A stretch of 64,000 nucleotides of DNA from JADJPO01 sp963828555 (GCA_963828555.1 CAWHEL010000005.1:806001-870000); one strand, 5' to 3'; shown: positions 41,785-51,007, counted from the first letter of the stretch. The notes: generated by a model from the sequence alone, not told the origin. A program made the numbers and translations.

Positions 41785-43368
41785 TCAGTGGGCGAAGTGC
41801 CGGGTGCCGGTGAGGTACATGGTGACGCCGGCCGCCTGTGCCGCGGCGATCACCTCGGCATCGCGCATCGAACCACCCGGCTGCACCACGGCCCGGACAC
41901 CGGCCTCCACCAGGATCCCGAGCCCGTCTGCGAACGGGAAGAACGCGTCGGACGCCGCGACCGCACCGCGGGCGCGCTCCGCCCCGGCCCGCTCCACGGC
42001 TAGCCGGCAGGAGTCGACCCGGTTCACCTGACCCATACCGATTCCCACGCTCGCACCGTCCTTGGCGAGCAGGATGGCGTTCGACTTCACCGCCCGCACC
42101 GCGCGCCAGGCGAAGGCCAGATCGGCCAGCGTCACGTCGTCCGCGACCTCGCCCGAGGCCAGCGACCAGGTGGCGGGGTCGTCGCCGGGGGCGTCGATCC
42201 GGTCCGTGTCCTGGGCGAGCATGCCGCCGGAGACCGGGCGCAGGTCGACGTCGGCGCGTGCGTAGCCGTCGGTCAGCTCGATCAGGCGCACATTCTTCTT
42301 CTGCGACAACAGTTTCAGCGCGTCGTCGTCGAACCCGGGGGCGATCACCACCTCGGTGAAGATCTCGGCCAGCTGCTCGGCCATGGCCACCGAGACCGGG
42401 CGGTTCGCGGCCACCACCCCGCCGAAGGCCGACACCGGGTCGCAGGCGTGAGCAGCGGCGTGGGCCACTGCGATCCCCTCGCCCTGTCCCGCCACGGCGA
42501 TCCCGCACGGGTTGGCGTGCTTGATGATCGCCACCGCGGGCACCGCGAAGTCGTAGGCCGCACGCACCGCCGCGTCGGCGTCCACGTAATTGTTGTACGA
42601 CATGTCCTTGCCGTGCAGCTGGGTGGCCTGGGCGATCCCCGGCGCCACCACCGCCCCCTCGTCGACGTACAGGGCGGCCTTCTGGTGCGGGTTCTCGCCG
42701 TAACGCAGGACCGCCGCCCGCTCCAGCGCCAGGCCGGCGTAGGCGGGCCAGCCGCCGTGCTCCGCCGCACCGTCGCTCAGGTGCCCGGCGAACCACTGCG
42801 CCACCGCGGTGTCGTAGGCCGCGGTGTGCGCGAACGCCCGGGCCGCGAGGGTGCGTCGGGCGGCCAGGTCGAACCCGCCACCGGCCAGGGCCTCCAGCAC
42901 CGCCGGGTAGTCACGCGGGTCGGTCACCACCGCCACGCTCGGGTGGTTCTTCGCCGCTGCGCGCACCATCGACGGCCCGCCGATGTCGATCTGCTCCACG
43001 CACTCGTCGGCGGTGGCCCCGGAGGCGACGGTGGCCCGGAACGGATACAGGTTGGAGACCACCAGGTCGAACGGTTCGATCTCGAGGTCGGCCAACTGAC
43101 GCACGTGATCGGGCAGCCTGCGGTCGGCGAGGATGCCGGCGTGCACCCGCGGGTGCAACGTCTTGACCCGCCCGTCCAGGCACTCGGGAAACCCGGTGAG
43201 GTCCTCCACCGCGGTCACCGGCACCCCGGCCGCGGCGATCCGGGCCGCGGTCGACCCGGTCGAGACCAGGGCAACCCCCGCGGCGTGCAGGGCGAGCGCC
43301 AACTCCTCCAGCCCGGTCTTGTCGTACACCGACAGCAGGGCCCGCCGGATCGGCAGCTTCTCGCTCAT
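41785..43368 (-). CDS. purH: Bifunctional AICAR transformylase/IMP cyclohydrolase
   Basis: PurH carries out the last two steps of IMP synthesis. The 527 residues are normal. The N-terminal cyclohydrolase part has SVYDKTGLEELALALHAAGV and STGSTAARIAAAGV; the transformylase part has RYGENPHQKAALYV, MSYNNYVDADAAVRAAYDF, IKHANPCGIA and the closing GGSMRDAEVIAAA. Its start overlaps the purN stop by 4 bases. It uses 10-formyl-THF, supplied by FolD encoded elsewhere in this window. Confidence 0.98.
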   Translation of the reverse strand: MSEKLPIRRALLSVYDKTGLEELALALHAAGVALVSTGSTAARIAAAGVPVTAVEDLTGFPECLDGRVKTLHPRVHAGILADRRLPDHVRQLADLEIEPFDLVVSNLYPFRATVASGATADECVEQIDIGGPSMVRAAAKNHPSVAVVTDPRDYPAVLEALAGGGFDLAARRTLAARAFAHTAAYDTAVAQWFAGHLSDGAAEHGGWPAYAGLALERAAVLRYGENPHQKAALYVDEGAVVAPGIAQATQLHGKDMSYNNYVDADAAVRAAYDFAVPAVAIIKHANPCGIAVAGQGEGIAVAHAAAHACDPVSAFGGVVAANRPVSVAMAEQLAEIFTEVVIAPGFDDDALKLLSQKKNVRLIELTDGYARADVDLRPVSGGMLAQDTDRIDAPGDDPATWSLASGEVADDVTLADLAFAWRAVRAVKSNAILLAKDGASVGIGMGQVNRVDSCRLAVERAGAERARGAVAASDAFFPFADGLGILVEAGVRAVVQPGGSMRDAEVIAAAQAAGVTMYLTGTRHFAH

Positions 43369-43961
43369 CGCAGGGTGACCTTTCTGTCACTGACTCTCCA
43401 GCCGGCCCGGGTCATCCGGGTGACCACGTCCACCAGCAGCTCACGCTCGACGACCTTGATCCGTTCGTGCAACGAGGCCTCGTCGTCGCCGTCGTGCACC
43501 TCGACCGGCCGCTGTGCCACCACCGGGCCGGAGTCGGTCCCGTCGTCCAGCAGGATCACCGACGCCCCGGTCACCTTGACCCCGTAGGCCAGGGCGTCCC
43601 GGACGGCGTGCGCGCCGGGGAATGAGGGCAGCAGCGCCGGGTGGGTGTTGATCGCCCGATCGCCGAACCGGGTCAGGAACGGCTCACCCAGCAGACGCAT
43701 GAACCCGGCCAGCACCACCAGGTCGGGAGAGAACACCTCGAGCGCCTTGGCCACCGCCTGGTCCCAGGTGGCGCGGTCGGGGAAGTCGGCCAGACGTACC
43801 ACGGCGGTCGGCACGCCTGCGGTCCTGGCGCGTTCCAGCCCCTGGGCATCGCCCCGGTCACTGATCACCCCGGCAACGCTCACGTCGTCGGCATCGAGCA
43901 GTGCCTGCAGGAGGGTCCCCGAGCCGGAGACCAGGACGACGACGCGCGCGTGTTCGCTCAC
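43365..43961 (-). CDS. purN: Phosphoribosylglycinamide formyltransferase
   Basis: PurN transfers a formyl group from 10-formyl-THF to GAR. The 198-residue protein has VVLVSGSGTLLQALLD at the N-terminus, the catalytic Asn-His in INTHPALLPSFPGAHAV, and the catalytic Asp in DDGTDSGPVVAQ. GTG 43961 overlaps the upstream stop as GTGA and the stop overlaps the purH start, so the three genes DUF6350-purN-purH are coupled. Confidence 0.97.
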   Translation of the reverse strand: MSEHARVVVLVSGSGTLLQALLDADDVSVAGVISDRGDAQGLERARTAGVPTAVVRLADFPDRATWDQAVAKALEVFSPDLVVLAGFMRLLGEPFLTRFGDRAINTHPALLPSFPGAHAVRDALAYGVKVTGASVILLDDGTDSGPVVAQRPVEVHDGDDEASLHERIKVVERELLVDVVTRMTRAGWRVSDRKVTLR

Positions 43962-45238
43962 GAACCCCGACGATATCCATCCCGCCGGGCGGCGAACGCA
44001 TCGGCCACCGCCGGAGCCCCCCGGCGGACGAGCATCACCAGTGTGGCACCGAGCGCCACCTCCACGGCGAAGGCCGCGGCGGCCAGGTCCGGTGGCGGTC
44101 CGGTCACGGAGAGCCTGCCCGGTCCCGCGGGGCCGCCGGAGAGCCAGGCGAGCACCCCGAACGCCGCGGCGGAGAGCAGGGCCAGCACGACGACGTCCCG
44201 CACCGCGGCGAACCGGCCCGGCAGGGGCTCGGCGCGGAGCAGGTGGGCGGCGCCCCAGGCCCCGGCGAAGACCGGAACGGCGAGCACCAGCACGGCGTAG
44301 CCGGGCATCGGGCCCGGGTTCGGCAGCGCGCCCAGGATCGGGACGGCGGGCAGCGGCCCGAGCGTGCTGGTCAGCGGTGAGACCTCGGTGCCGGCGCCGA
44401 TCGCGAACCCGGGGCCGGCCAGCGCCACCGCCGCCCAGACCAGCACGTTCGGCAGCAGCATCAGCTGCAGCAGGGTGATCATGAGGGCGCCGAGCAGCCC
44501 GCCGCCGAGCGCCTGATACATGTCGATCACGCGTCCGACGCCGAATCCGAGCGCCACCAGCACGGCCAGCGCCGCCGCTCCGAGCTGGACGGCCAGGGCG
44601 GCCGTGACCGGCCCCAGGTAGCGCCGCAGGGGCTCGCGCAGCAGTTCGAGGACAGCGACGACGGCGCCGCGGGCACCGTCGTGCACGTAGGCCAGACTGC
44701 CCAGGAACCCGCCCACCAGCGCGACCACAGCAGGGCCGGCGAAGGCCTGCCAGAGCACGGGACGGGCCAGGTCGGTGACCGCGAGGGCGCCGACCAGCAC
44801 CCCGAGCAGGCCGTGGGTGACCGCCATGGTGATCAACGCGCTGCGGGGCGCGGGGGAGGGTGCGGCCCGGCTCGAACCGGCCGCGATCCGCTCGGCTTTG
44901 GGGTCCAGGCTGCGGGCCAGCCGGGCGCCGCCGTAGGCGCAGGCGAGCAGCGGCACCAGCGCCATACCGAGCGGGACCAGGCCGAGATGGCCGCCGTCCA
45001 CGGCCAGCCCGGTGTGCTGCGCGAGCAGCCACAGGGCGGCCGCCAGCCGCACTACCTCGGCCCAGGAGGCGGTTCCGCCACCGGTGACCACCCAGGTGAG
45101 CACCACCGGCACCAGGATCACGACCAGCGACCCCGCGGCGGCCTGGAACGCGGCCAGCGCTCCGGCGGCCTGCGCCATCGGCAACACGTCACCGGCGCTG
45201 CCGGGGGCGCCTGACGGGCGGTCGAGAATCGAGGTCAC
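43958..45238 (-). CDS. DUF6350 polytopic membrane protein (PerM-like)
   Basis: The 426-residue protein has roughly ten to twelve hydrophobic helices with long Ala/Leu/Val runs. Family-like segments are GHLGLVPLGMALVPLLACAY and LLQLMLLPNVLVWAAVALAG. DUF6350 proteins are found in actinobacteria between sucD and purN, as here, and the mycobacterial member (PerM) is linked to cell division. GTG 45238 precedes the conserved start. Its stop overlaps purN. Confidence 0.85.
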   Translation of the reverse strand: MTSILDRPSGAPGSAGDVLPMAQAAGALAAFQAAAGSLVVILVPVVLTWVVTGGGTASWAEVVRLAAALWLLAQHTGLAVDGGHLGLVPLGMALVPLLACAYGGARLARSLDPKAERIAAGSSRAAPSPAPRSALITMAVTHGLLGVLVGALAVTDLARPVLWQAFAGPAVVALVGGFLGSLAYVHDGARGAVVAVLELLREPLRRYLGPVTAALAVQLGAAALAVLVALGFGVGRVIDMYQALGGGLLGALMITLLQLMLLPNVLVWAAVALAGPGFAIGAGTEVSPLTSTLGPLPAVPILGALPNPGPMPGYAVLVLAVPVFAGAWGAAHLLRAEPLPGRFAAVRDVVVLALLSAAAFGVLAWLSGGPAGPGRLSVTGPPPDLAAAAFAVEVALGATLVMLVRRGAPAVADAFAARRDGYRRGS

Positions 45239-45318
45239 CCTGCCATGCTCACCCGAGGCGGGCCGCGGACTGCGCAGGACGCGCCGGGGAGGCGACACCC
45301 GTGCGCTGTTCCGGCAGG

Positions 45319-46008
45319 ATGCGCGTCGTGAGTGGCGCGAGGCGTGGCGGGCTGGGCGTGGCGAGCGGGCGCACCGCCGGGGCGATCCTGGCCGGGGCGG
45401 TTCTGGCCGGGCTGATCGTCGGCGGTGCGATGGCCATCTGGCGGCCACCGGCCTCGGACACCGCGACCGCGAACCGCACCCCGACGCCGGCCACCGCTGC
45501 GAGCCCCACCGGCGCCGCGTCCTCCGGTGCGGCGTCCGCCTCGGCGTCGGCCAGCGCCTCGGCCAGTCCGTCGGCGTCCATGCCCTCGCCCGCCGCCGCC
45601 ACCTTCGTGGCCGCGCCGTGGGCGACCAAGGGTCTGGAACTGTCCAGCCTGACGTCGGTGACCCGCACCGGAGACGACACGGCGGTGATCACCGTGGACC
45701 GGCTGACTTACTACTCCGGTGCGCAGGCGGCGAAGTACTACGACAGCCACCCCGACCTGGAGCGCCTGGACTACGCGGTGGTCAACCAGAACCCGCGGGT
45801 CTACACCTTGCACCTGGTGCCCGGCACGCCGGTCTTCCTCGGGCCCATGATCGGGCAGACCGACCCGCCGTCCGCGTCGGATCTGCAGGGCCTGGTCGAC
45901 GGCTTCGCGCAGGCCAAGGCCCAGGGACGCGAGGTCTTCGTCTGGCTGCGCCACAACGACAAGGACAACGGCTGGACCACCTACCTGGCCGAGCAGTACT
46001 TCCCATGA
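45319..46008 (+). CDS. Membrane-anchored extracytoplasmic protein of unknown function
   Basis: The 229-residue product has one N-terminal membrane segment (TAGAILAGAVLAGLIVGGAM), then a Ser/Ala-rich low-complexity linker of about 45 residues made of repeated SAS units, and a C-terminal globular domain of about 125 residues with TGDDTAVITVDRLTYYSGAQ and VFVWLRHNDKDNGWTTYLAE. I do not recognise a family. ATG 45319 and GTG 45328 are both possible starts. It is convergent with sucD, only 11 bases from its stop. Confidence 0.65.
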   Translation: MRVVSGARRGGLGVASGRTAGAILAGAVLAGLIVGGAMAIWRPPASDTATANRTPTPATAASPTGAASSGAASASASASASASPSASMPSPAAATFVAAPWATKGLELSSLTSVTRTGDDTAVITVDRLTYYSGAQAAKYYDSHPDLERLDYAVVNQNPRVYTLHLVPGTPVFLGPMIGQTDPPSASDLQGLVDGFAQAKAQGREVFVWLRHNDKDNGWTTYLAEQYFP

Positions 46009-46019
46009 GCAGGTTGGGT

Positions 46020-46910
46020 TCAGGCGAGCTTGACGATGATCTCCCGCACCAGCAGGGCGGTCTCGCTGGGGGTCTTGCCAACCCTGACCCCGGCAGCCTC
46101 GAGGGCTTCCTTCTTGGCCTGCGCGGTGCCGGAGGAGCCCGAGACGATGGCGCCGGCGTGCCCCATGGTCTTGCCCTCGGGAGCGGTGAACCCGGCCACG
46201 TAGCCGACCACCGGCTTGGTCACGTGGGCCTTGACGTAGTCGGCCGCACGCTCCTCGGCGTCGCCGCCGATCTCACCGATCATCACGATCGCCTTGGTCT
46301 CCGGGTCGGCCTCGAAGGCCTCCAGGCAGTCGATGTGCGTGGTGCCGATCACCGGGTCGCCACCGATGCCGACGCCGGTGGTGAAGCCGATGTCGCGCAG
46401 CTCGTACATCATCTGGTAGGTCAACGTGCCGGACTTGCTGACCAGGCCGATCGGCCCCCGCTTGGTGATGGTGGCCGGGATGATGCCCGCGTTGGACCGG
46501 CCGGGCGAGATGATGCCGGGGCAGTTCGGGCCGATCAGCCGCGTAGTGCCTGAGTTCTGGGCGTACTGGAAGAACTCGGCACTGTCGTGCACCGGCACCC
46601 CCTCGGTGATCACCACGCCGAGCGCGATCTTGGCGTCGACCGCCTCGTGAACCGCCGCCTTGGTGAACTTGGCCGGCACGAAGATGACCGACACGTTGGC
46701 GCCGGTGGCCGCGACCGCCTCGGCCACGGAGCCGAACACCGGCACGCTCACGTGGTCCTCGAACTCCACGCTCTGGCCGGCCTTGCCGGGGGTGACCCCG
46801 CCGACGACCTTGGTCCCAGAATTGATCATGCGCTGGGTGTGCTTGCGGCCCTCGGAACCGGTCATCCCCTGGACGATCACCCGGCTGTTGCTGTCGAGAA
46901 AGATCGTCAC
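46020..46910 (-). CDS. sucD: Succinyl-CoA synthetase alpha subunit
   Basis: SucD with SucC converts succinyl-CoA to succinate with nucleotide triphosphate formation in the TCA cycle. The 296-residue protein has the CoA-binding N-terminus (VIVQGMTGSEGRKHTQRMI), GPNCPGIISPG, and the phosphorylated active-site His in TMGHAGAIVSGSSGTA. GTG 46910 follows the sucC stop by one base. Confidence 0.98.
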   Translation of the reverse strand: MTIFLDSNSRVIVQGMTGSEGRKHTQRMINSGTKVVGGVTPGKAGQSVEFEDHVSVPVFGSVAEAVAATGANVSVIFVPAKFTKAAVHEAVDAKIALGVVITEGVPVHDSAEFFQYAQNSGTTRLIGPNCPGIISPGRSNAGIIPATITKRGPIGLVSKSGTLTYQMMYELRDIGFTTGVGIGGDPVIGTTHIDCLEAFEADPETKAIVMIGEIGGDAEERAADYVKAHVTKPVVGYVAGFTAPEGKTMGHAGAIVSGSSGTAQAKKEALEAAGVRVGKTPSETALLVREIIVKLA

Positions 46911-46911
46911 G

Positions 46912-48102
46912 TCAGGCTCCCTTGCTGATCTCGATCGAGGCCAGTTCGGCGGCGCGGTGCGCAGCGCCGTCCATGGTGTCCAGATCCTCCACGCCGGGCA
47001 GGTTCGCCTCGTCGAGGATCTGCCGCGCGAGCTCGGCGTTGTTGCCGTCCAACCGGACCACGAGCGGGTGCGTGACCTCCGAGCCGTGCGAGGCCAGCAG
47101 GCCGAAGGCCTGGACGATGCCATTGGCCACGGTGTCGCAGGAGGTGATGCCGCCGAAGACGTTGACGAACACGCTCTTGACCTGGGGGTCGGACAGGATC
47201 AGCTCCAGTCCGTCGGCCATCACCTGGGCACTGGAGCCGCCGCCGAGGTCGAGGAAGTTGGCCGGCTTGACGCCATACTCCTCACCCGCATAGGCGACGA
47301 CATCGAGCGTGGACATCACGAGACCGGCTCCATTGCCGATGATCCCGACCTGCCCGTCGAGCTTGACGTAGTTGAGGCCCTTCTCCTTGGCCCGGGCCTC
47401 GAACGGGTCGGCTGCGCCGTGGTCGTGGAACTGCTCGTGGTCGGGGTGACGGATGTCGGCGTTGTCGTCGAGCGTCACCTTGCCGTCGAGGGCGATGATC
47501 GCGCCGTCCTCGGTCTTCACCAGCGGGTTGACCTCGACCAGGGTGGCGTCCTCGGCGACGAAGACCCCCCACAGCTTCTGGATCACCGCGGCGATGGACG
47601 GCGCCACGTCGGCCTCGAACCCGGCCGCGGCCACGATCTCGGCCGCCTTGGCCTCGTCGATGCCCACGATCGCGTCGACCGGGATCCGGGCCAGCGCCTC
47701 GGGCCGCTCGACGGCGAGGGTCTCGATGTCCATCCCGCCCTCACGCGAGCACATCGCCAGGTAGGTGCGGTTGGCCCGGTCGAGCAGCACCGAGAAGTAG
47801 TACTCCTCGGCGATCCTCGCGCCCTGGGCGATCATCACCCGGTGCACCGTGTGGCCCTTGATGTCCATGCCCAGGATCTCGCCGGCCCTGGCCACGGCCT
47901 CCTCGGGAGAGTGCGCCAGCTTCACCCCGCCGGCCTTGCCCCGGCCCCCGGTCTTGACCTGGGCCTTGACCACCACCGTGCCGCCGCCGAGCTGCTCCGC
48001 AGCCGCGCGGGCCTCCTCGGGGGTGGTGACCGTCACCGCGTCCAGCACCGGGACGCCGTGCGCGGCGAACATGTCGCGCGCCTGGTATTCGAACAGGTCC
48101 AC
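46912..48102 (-). CDS. sucC: Succinyl-CoA synthetase beta subunit
   Basis: The 396-residue subunit begins MDLFEYQARDMFAAHGVPVL and contains an ATP-grasp domain (VVKAQVKTGGRGKAGGVKLA) and the nucleotide/Mg segments VEVNPLVKTEDGAIIALDGK and GGITSCDTVANGIV. The start is GTG 48102, with GAGGA about 10 bases upstream. It forms a two-gene operon with sucD. The 168-base gap upstream should contain the promoter; I see no clear boxes. Confidence 0.98.
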   Translation of the reverse strand: MDLFEYQARDMFAAHGVPVLDAVTVTTPEEARAAAEQLGGGTVVVKAQVKTGGRGKAGGVKLAHSPEEAVARAGEILGMDIKGHTVHRVMIAQGARIAEEYYFSVLLDRANRTYLAMCSREGGMDIETLAVERPEALARIPVDAIVGIDEAKAAEIVAAAGFEADVAPSIAAVIQKLWGVFVAEDATLVEVNPLVKTEDGAIIALDGKVTLDDNADIRHPDHEQFHDHGAADPFEARAKEKGLNYVKLDGQVGIIGNGAGLVMSTLDVVAYAGEEYGVKPANFLDLGGGSSAQVMADGLELILSDPQVKSVFVNVFGGITSCDTVANGIVQAFGLLASHGSEVTHPLVVRLDGNNAELARQILDEANLPGVEDLDTMDGAAHRAAELASIEISKGA

Positions 48103-48270
48103 GTATGCGTCCTCACCGTCGTTGGTTCGACCCGCTCGCAGGGGGTCAGGGATGCGCGCGCCAGCCTAGCCGCGCGGGAAAATGCCATGGTCGCCCTGCG
48201 CGTGCCTCACGTCACGTTGCACCATCGGCGCGCCGAGCGGTGAGGTGACCGCGGGTGGACGGCGCTGGGC

Positions 48271-48672
48271 TCAGACCGTCTGCTGGGCCACATTGGCCCG
48301 CACCCAGGCGACGATCTCGTGCATCGGGGCCCCGGGGGTGAACACCTTCCGGACGCCGATCCGCTCCAGCTCCGTGACGTCGTCGGCCGGGATGATGCCG
48401 CCGCCGAACACCACGATGTCGCCGGCGTCCTTGGCCTTGAGCAGATCGATCACGCGGGCGAACAGGGTCAGATGGGCCCCGGAGAGGACGGACAGCCCGA
48501 CGGCGTCCGCGTCCTCCTGGATGGCCGCCTCGACGATCTGTTCGGGGGTCTGGTGGAGGCCGGTGTAGACGACCTCCATGCCGGCGTCGCGCAGCGCCCG
48601 GGCGACCACCTTGGCCCCTCGGTCATGCCCGTCGAGACCGGGCTTGGCAACGACGATCCGCAGCGGCACCAT
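48271..48672 (-). CDS. Stand-alone cobalamin (B12)-binding domain protein
   Basis: The 133-residue protein is a single B12-binding Rossmann-like domain of the mutase type: VVAKPGLDGHDRGAKVVAR contains the DxHxxG motif whose His replaces the lower axial ligand, followed by VGLSVLSGAHLT and VVFGGGIIPADD. It matches the small subunit or C-terminal domain of methylmalonyl/isobutyryl-CoA-type mutases. No large mutase subunit is encoded nearby, so its partner must be elsewhere. A strong GGGAGGAG ribosome site precedes the ATG. Confidence 0.9.
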   Translation of the reverse strand: MVPLRIVVAKPGLDGHDRGAKVVARALRDAGMEVVYTGLHQTPEQIVEAAIQEDADAVGLSVLSGAHLTLFARVIDLLKAKDAGDIVVFGGGIIPADDVTELERIGVRKVFTPGAPMHEIVAWVRANVAQQTV

Positions 48673-48794
48673 GGTTCTCCTCCCACGATCAGCTCGTGCA
48701 CGAGCCTAGACGCCGACGGCGGTCAGAACCACAGGTCCTTGGTGGCGCACCCCACATCGCGCCGGCCCGAGTTACTCTCGGGTAAGGAGGGGCC

Positions 48795-49775
48795 GTGGCA
48801 GCACGACGACGTGATCACGGTTCCGGCGCCTCACCCGGCGCCGGACCCCGCCTCGCGCTGTCCTCCTCCGCGCCCTCCCCGGTGCGCTCGCTGCGCGGCT
48901 GCCTGGTCGGCCTTCCCCGCGATCTGCGCGACCTGATCTCCCTGGACGCCGCCCGCGGCACCCTGGTGGAGGCCCTCTGGTCGTCGGTGCACCTGTCCAT
49001 GTACCCGTTCGGCGTGCTGCGCGACCGGCACGAGCCGCACGAGCGCTACCACCTCGGCGATCTCGCCCCGCACCAACGAGGGCTGGTGCTGGGCGACGTC
49101 GAGGCTGCGGGCACCCCGATCCTGCTCGTACACGGCATGATCGACAATCGCATGATCTTCACCGTGCTCCGTCGCCGGTTGCGCCGGCGCGGCTTCGGCC
49201 GGGTGTTCACGATCAACTACTCCCCCGCCACCAACGACATCCGGGCCGCGGCCCGTGACCTGTCCGGGGCGGTGGAGGAGCTGGTCGCCCGGACCGGCTA
49301 CGAACGAGTGCACGTGATCGGGCACAGCCTGGGCGGGCTGATCGCCCGCTACTACGTGCAGCGCCTCGGCGGGGACGAGCGGGTGCACACCCTGGTCACC
49401 CTGGGCAGCCCGCACGGTGGGTCGCTGCTCGCCTACGGCCTGCCGGTGAAGCTGGGGCACCAGCTGCGGCCCGGCAGCGAGCTCTCCGTCGAGCTCGCCC
49501 AACCGGCGCCGTCCTGCCGCACCCGGTTCGTGGCCTACCACTCCGACCTCGACCAGATCGTGGTGCCCCACCTGAACGGGCGGATCGAGCACCCCGATCT
49601 GGTCGTGCGCAATGTCGCCATCCACGCTGTGGGCCACATGTCGCTGCCCATCCACCCACCCGTGGTGCGCGAGATCGGCGCCATGCTCAGCCAGCTGGAC
49701 AGCCACGGCGTCACCGTCGTCCCCGGGGTCACCCGGCTGGACCGGCCTGCTGAGAGCGGCTCGAGGCCAACGTGA
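48795..49775 (+). CDS. Alpha/beta-hydrolase, lipase-like (EstA/LipB type)
   Basis: The 326-residue protein has an alpha/beta-hydrolase core: ILLVHGMIDNRMIF (oxyanion region) near residues 109-122, VHVIGHSLGGLIARYYVQ with the nucleophile Ser in GHSLGG, LVTLGSPHGGSLLA, and late Asp and His in AYHSDLDQIVVP and HAVGHMSLPIHP. It resembles triacylglycerol lipase-type esterases. It has no obvious signal peptide. GTG 48795 follows a very strong AAGGAGG site at 48784-48790, which fixes the start. Confidence 0.88.
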   Translation: MAARRRDHGSGASPGAGPRLALSSSAPSPVRSLRGCLVGLPRDLRDLISLDAARGTLVEALWSSVHLSMYPFGVLRDRHEPHERYHLGDLAPHQRGLVLGDVEAAGTPILLVHGMIDNRMIFTVLRRRLRRRGFGRVFTINYSPATNDIRAAARDLSGAVEELVARTGYERVHVIGHSLGGLIARYYVQRLGGDERVHTLVTLGSPHGGSLLAYGLPVKLGHQLRPGSELSVELAQPAPSCRTRFVAYHSDLDQIVVPHLNGRIEHPDLVVRNVAIHAVGHMSLPIHPPVVREIGAMLSQLDSHGVTVVPGVTRLDRPAESGSRPT

Positions 49776-50019
49776 CCAGGCGCCAGGGCCGGGCCACGAC
49801 CAGGAAGACCAGCAGGGCGACCACCACCGCGGCCGGCCCCGCCTGCATGCCGAAGCTGCCACCGTCCGGCGCGGCGTCCGAGGAGTAGAACACCCGCATC
49901 CCCGGCACCAGGCCCACGGCCCCCTCGACCCGCAGCGCCCCCGAGGTCCTCGCCGCGTCGAACCACACCGTGGCGAGAACGAACTGAGCAGCGACGGCCA
50001 GGGGGTAGGCCGCACTCAA
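49729..50019 (-). CDS. Small two-helix membrane protein, probable TTG start
   Basis: The frame encodes about 96 residues with two hydrophobic helices (AYPLAVAAQFVLATVWFDAA and GPAAVVVALLVFLVVARPW) separated by a polar loop of about 35 residues. I do not recognise a family. The only good start codon is TTG 50019, since the frame upstream overlaps the methyltransferase-like gene. Its end overlaps the lipase gene by 47 bases in a convergent orientation. Confidence 0.45.
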   Translation of the reverse strand: MSAAYPLAVAAQFVLATVWFDAARTSGALRVEGAVGLVPGMRVFYSSDAAPDGGSFGMQAGPAAVVVALLVFLVVARPWRLVTLASSRSQQAGPAG

Positions 50020-50050
50020 GCCACGCCCGCGGGCTGCCGAGCAGATCCTC

Positions 50051-51007
50051 GTGGCTCTCCCCGGCACCGCCAGCCGTCCACCGCTCCGCCGGCGCACACC
50101 GGCCGAGGTCGCCGCCTGGCTCAGCTCCTCGCCGTCCCTGTCCGAGCTGCGCTCCGCCTTCCCCGGCGAGTGGGCCGAGGTCCGGCGCCAGGCGGCACGA
50201 CTGGCCGCGGACGGCGATCCCGCCCGGATCCGTGAGGCGCTGGCCGCGGCCACGCGACCACGCCGGGCCACCCCTGGGCACGCGCTCAGCCAGCGGGCCG
50301 TGGTCTCGGACAGCGTGCGCCGGTACATGCTCGTCGAGGCGACCCGGCAGGTCTGGCTGGCCGAGGAGACGGGGGTCGGCAGCGGGCGGGTGCGGTTCAA
50401 CCTCTGGAACGGGTTCGTGCTGCAGCGCCTCATGTTCGAGTCCGGGCTGCGCCGCCGCCCGGCACCGCTCACCACCTACCGGCTGCTGGCTCCCCTGATC
50501 ACGCAGCGCCGCTACCTGATGCCCCTGGTGATGCCGGAGGGCATCTACTGCTTCTACACCGGCGCCATGATCAGAACCCTGAGCCGCCTGATCGGCGATC
50601 GGACCTGTCTGGAGATCGCCGCCGGCGACGGCACCCTCAGCCGGTTCCTGGCCGATGCGGGGGTGAACGTCCTGGCGACCGACGACCAGAGCTGGGCCGA
50701 CGGCGTCCGGTTCCAGGAGAGCGTCACGCGGATGGACGCCAGGACTGCCCTGCGCACTCACGCCCCCGAGGTGGTGGTCTGCTCCTGGCCGCCGCCTGGC
50801 AACTCCTTCGAGAAGCACGTCTTCGAGACCCCGAGCGTGCAGACCTACATCCTGATCGGGTCGACGGGTGAGACGGCCTCCGGCGACTGGGCTGGCTACC
50901 GGGCCCAGACGTCGTTCACCTGGTCGCGCGACGCCCGGCTGAGCCGGATGGTCCTGCCCGACGAGGCCGGCTCGGCGGTGTACCTGTTTCAGCGCTCGGC
51001 CGGATGA
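50051..51007 (+). CDS. SAM-dependent methyltransferase-like protein
   Basis: The 318-residue protein has a helical N-terminal half with no named motif and a C-terminal Rossmann-like half with LEIAAGDGTLSRFLADAGVN (glycine-rich SAM motif I) near residues 190-209, LATDDQSWAD and VVVCSWPPPGNSFEKHVF. No catalytic specificity can be read from it. GTG 50051 is the start. The last 92 bases overlap the end of the convergent GGDEF-EAL gene. The family is not named; methyl transfer is inferred from the SAM motif. Confidence 0.7.
   Translation: MALPGTASRPPLRRRTPAEVAAWLSSSPSLSELRSAFPGEWAEVRRQAARLAADGDPARIREALAAATRPRRATPGHALSQRAVVSDSVRRYMLVEATRQVWLAEETGVGSGRVRFNLWNGFVLQRLMFESGLRRRPAPLTTYRLLAPLITQRRYLMPLVMPEGIYCFYTGAMIRTLSRLIGDRTCLEIAAGDGTLSRFLADAGVNVLATDDQSWADGVRFQESVTRMDARTALRTHAPEVVVCSWPPPGNSFEKHVFETPSVQTYILIGSTGETASGDWAGYRAQTSFTWSRDARLSRMVLPDEAGSAVYLFQRSAG

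Noticed and set aside
45530..45600. Short tandem GCGTCGGCC-like repeats
   Set aside because: They encode the Ser/Ala linker of a membrane-anchored protein and vary codon by codon; not a separate repeat element.
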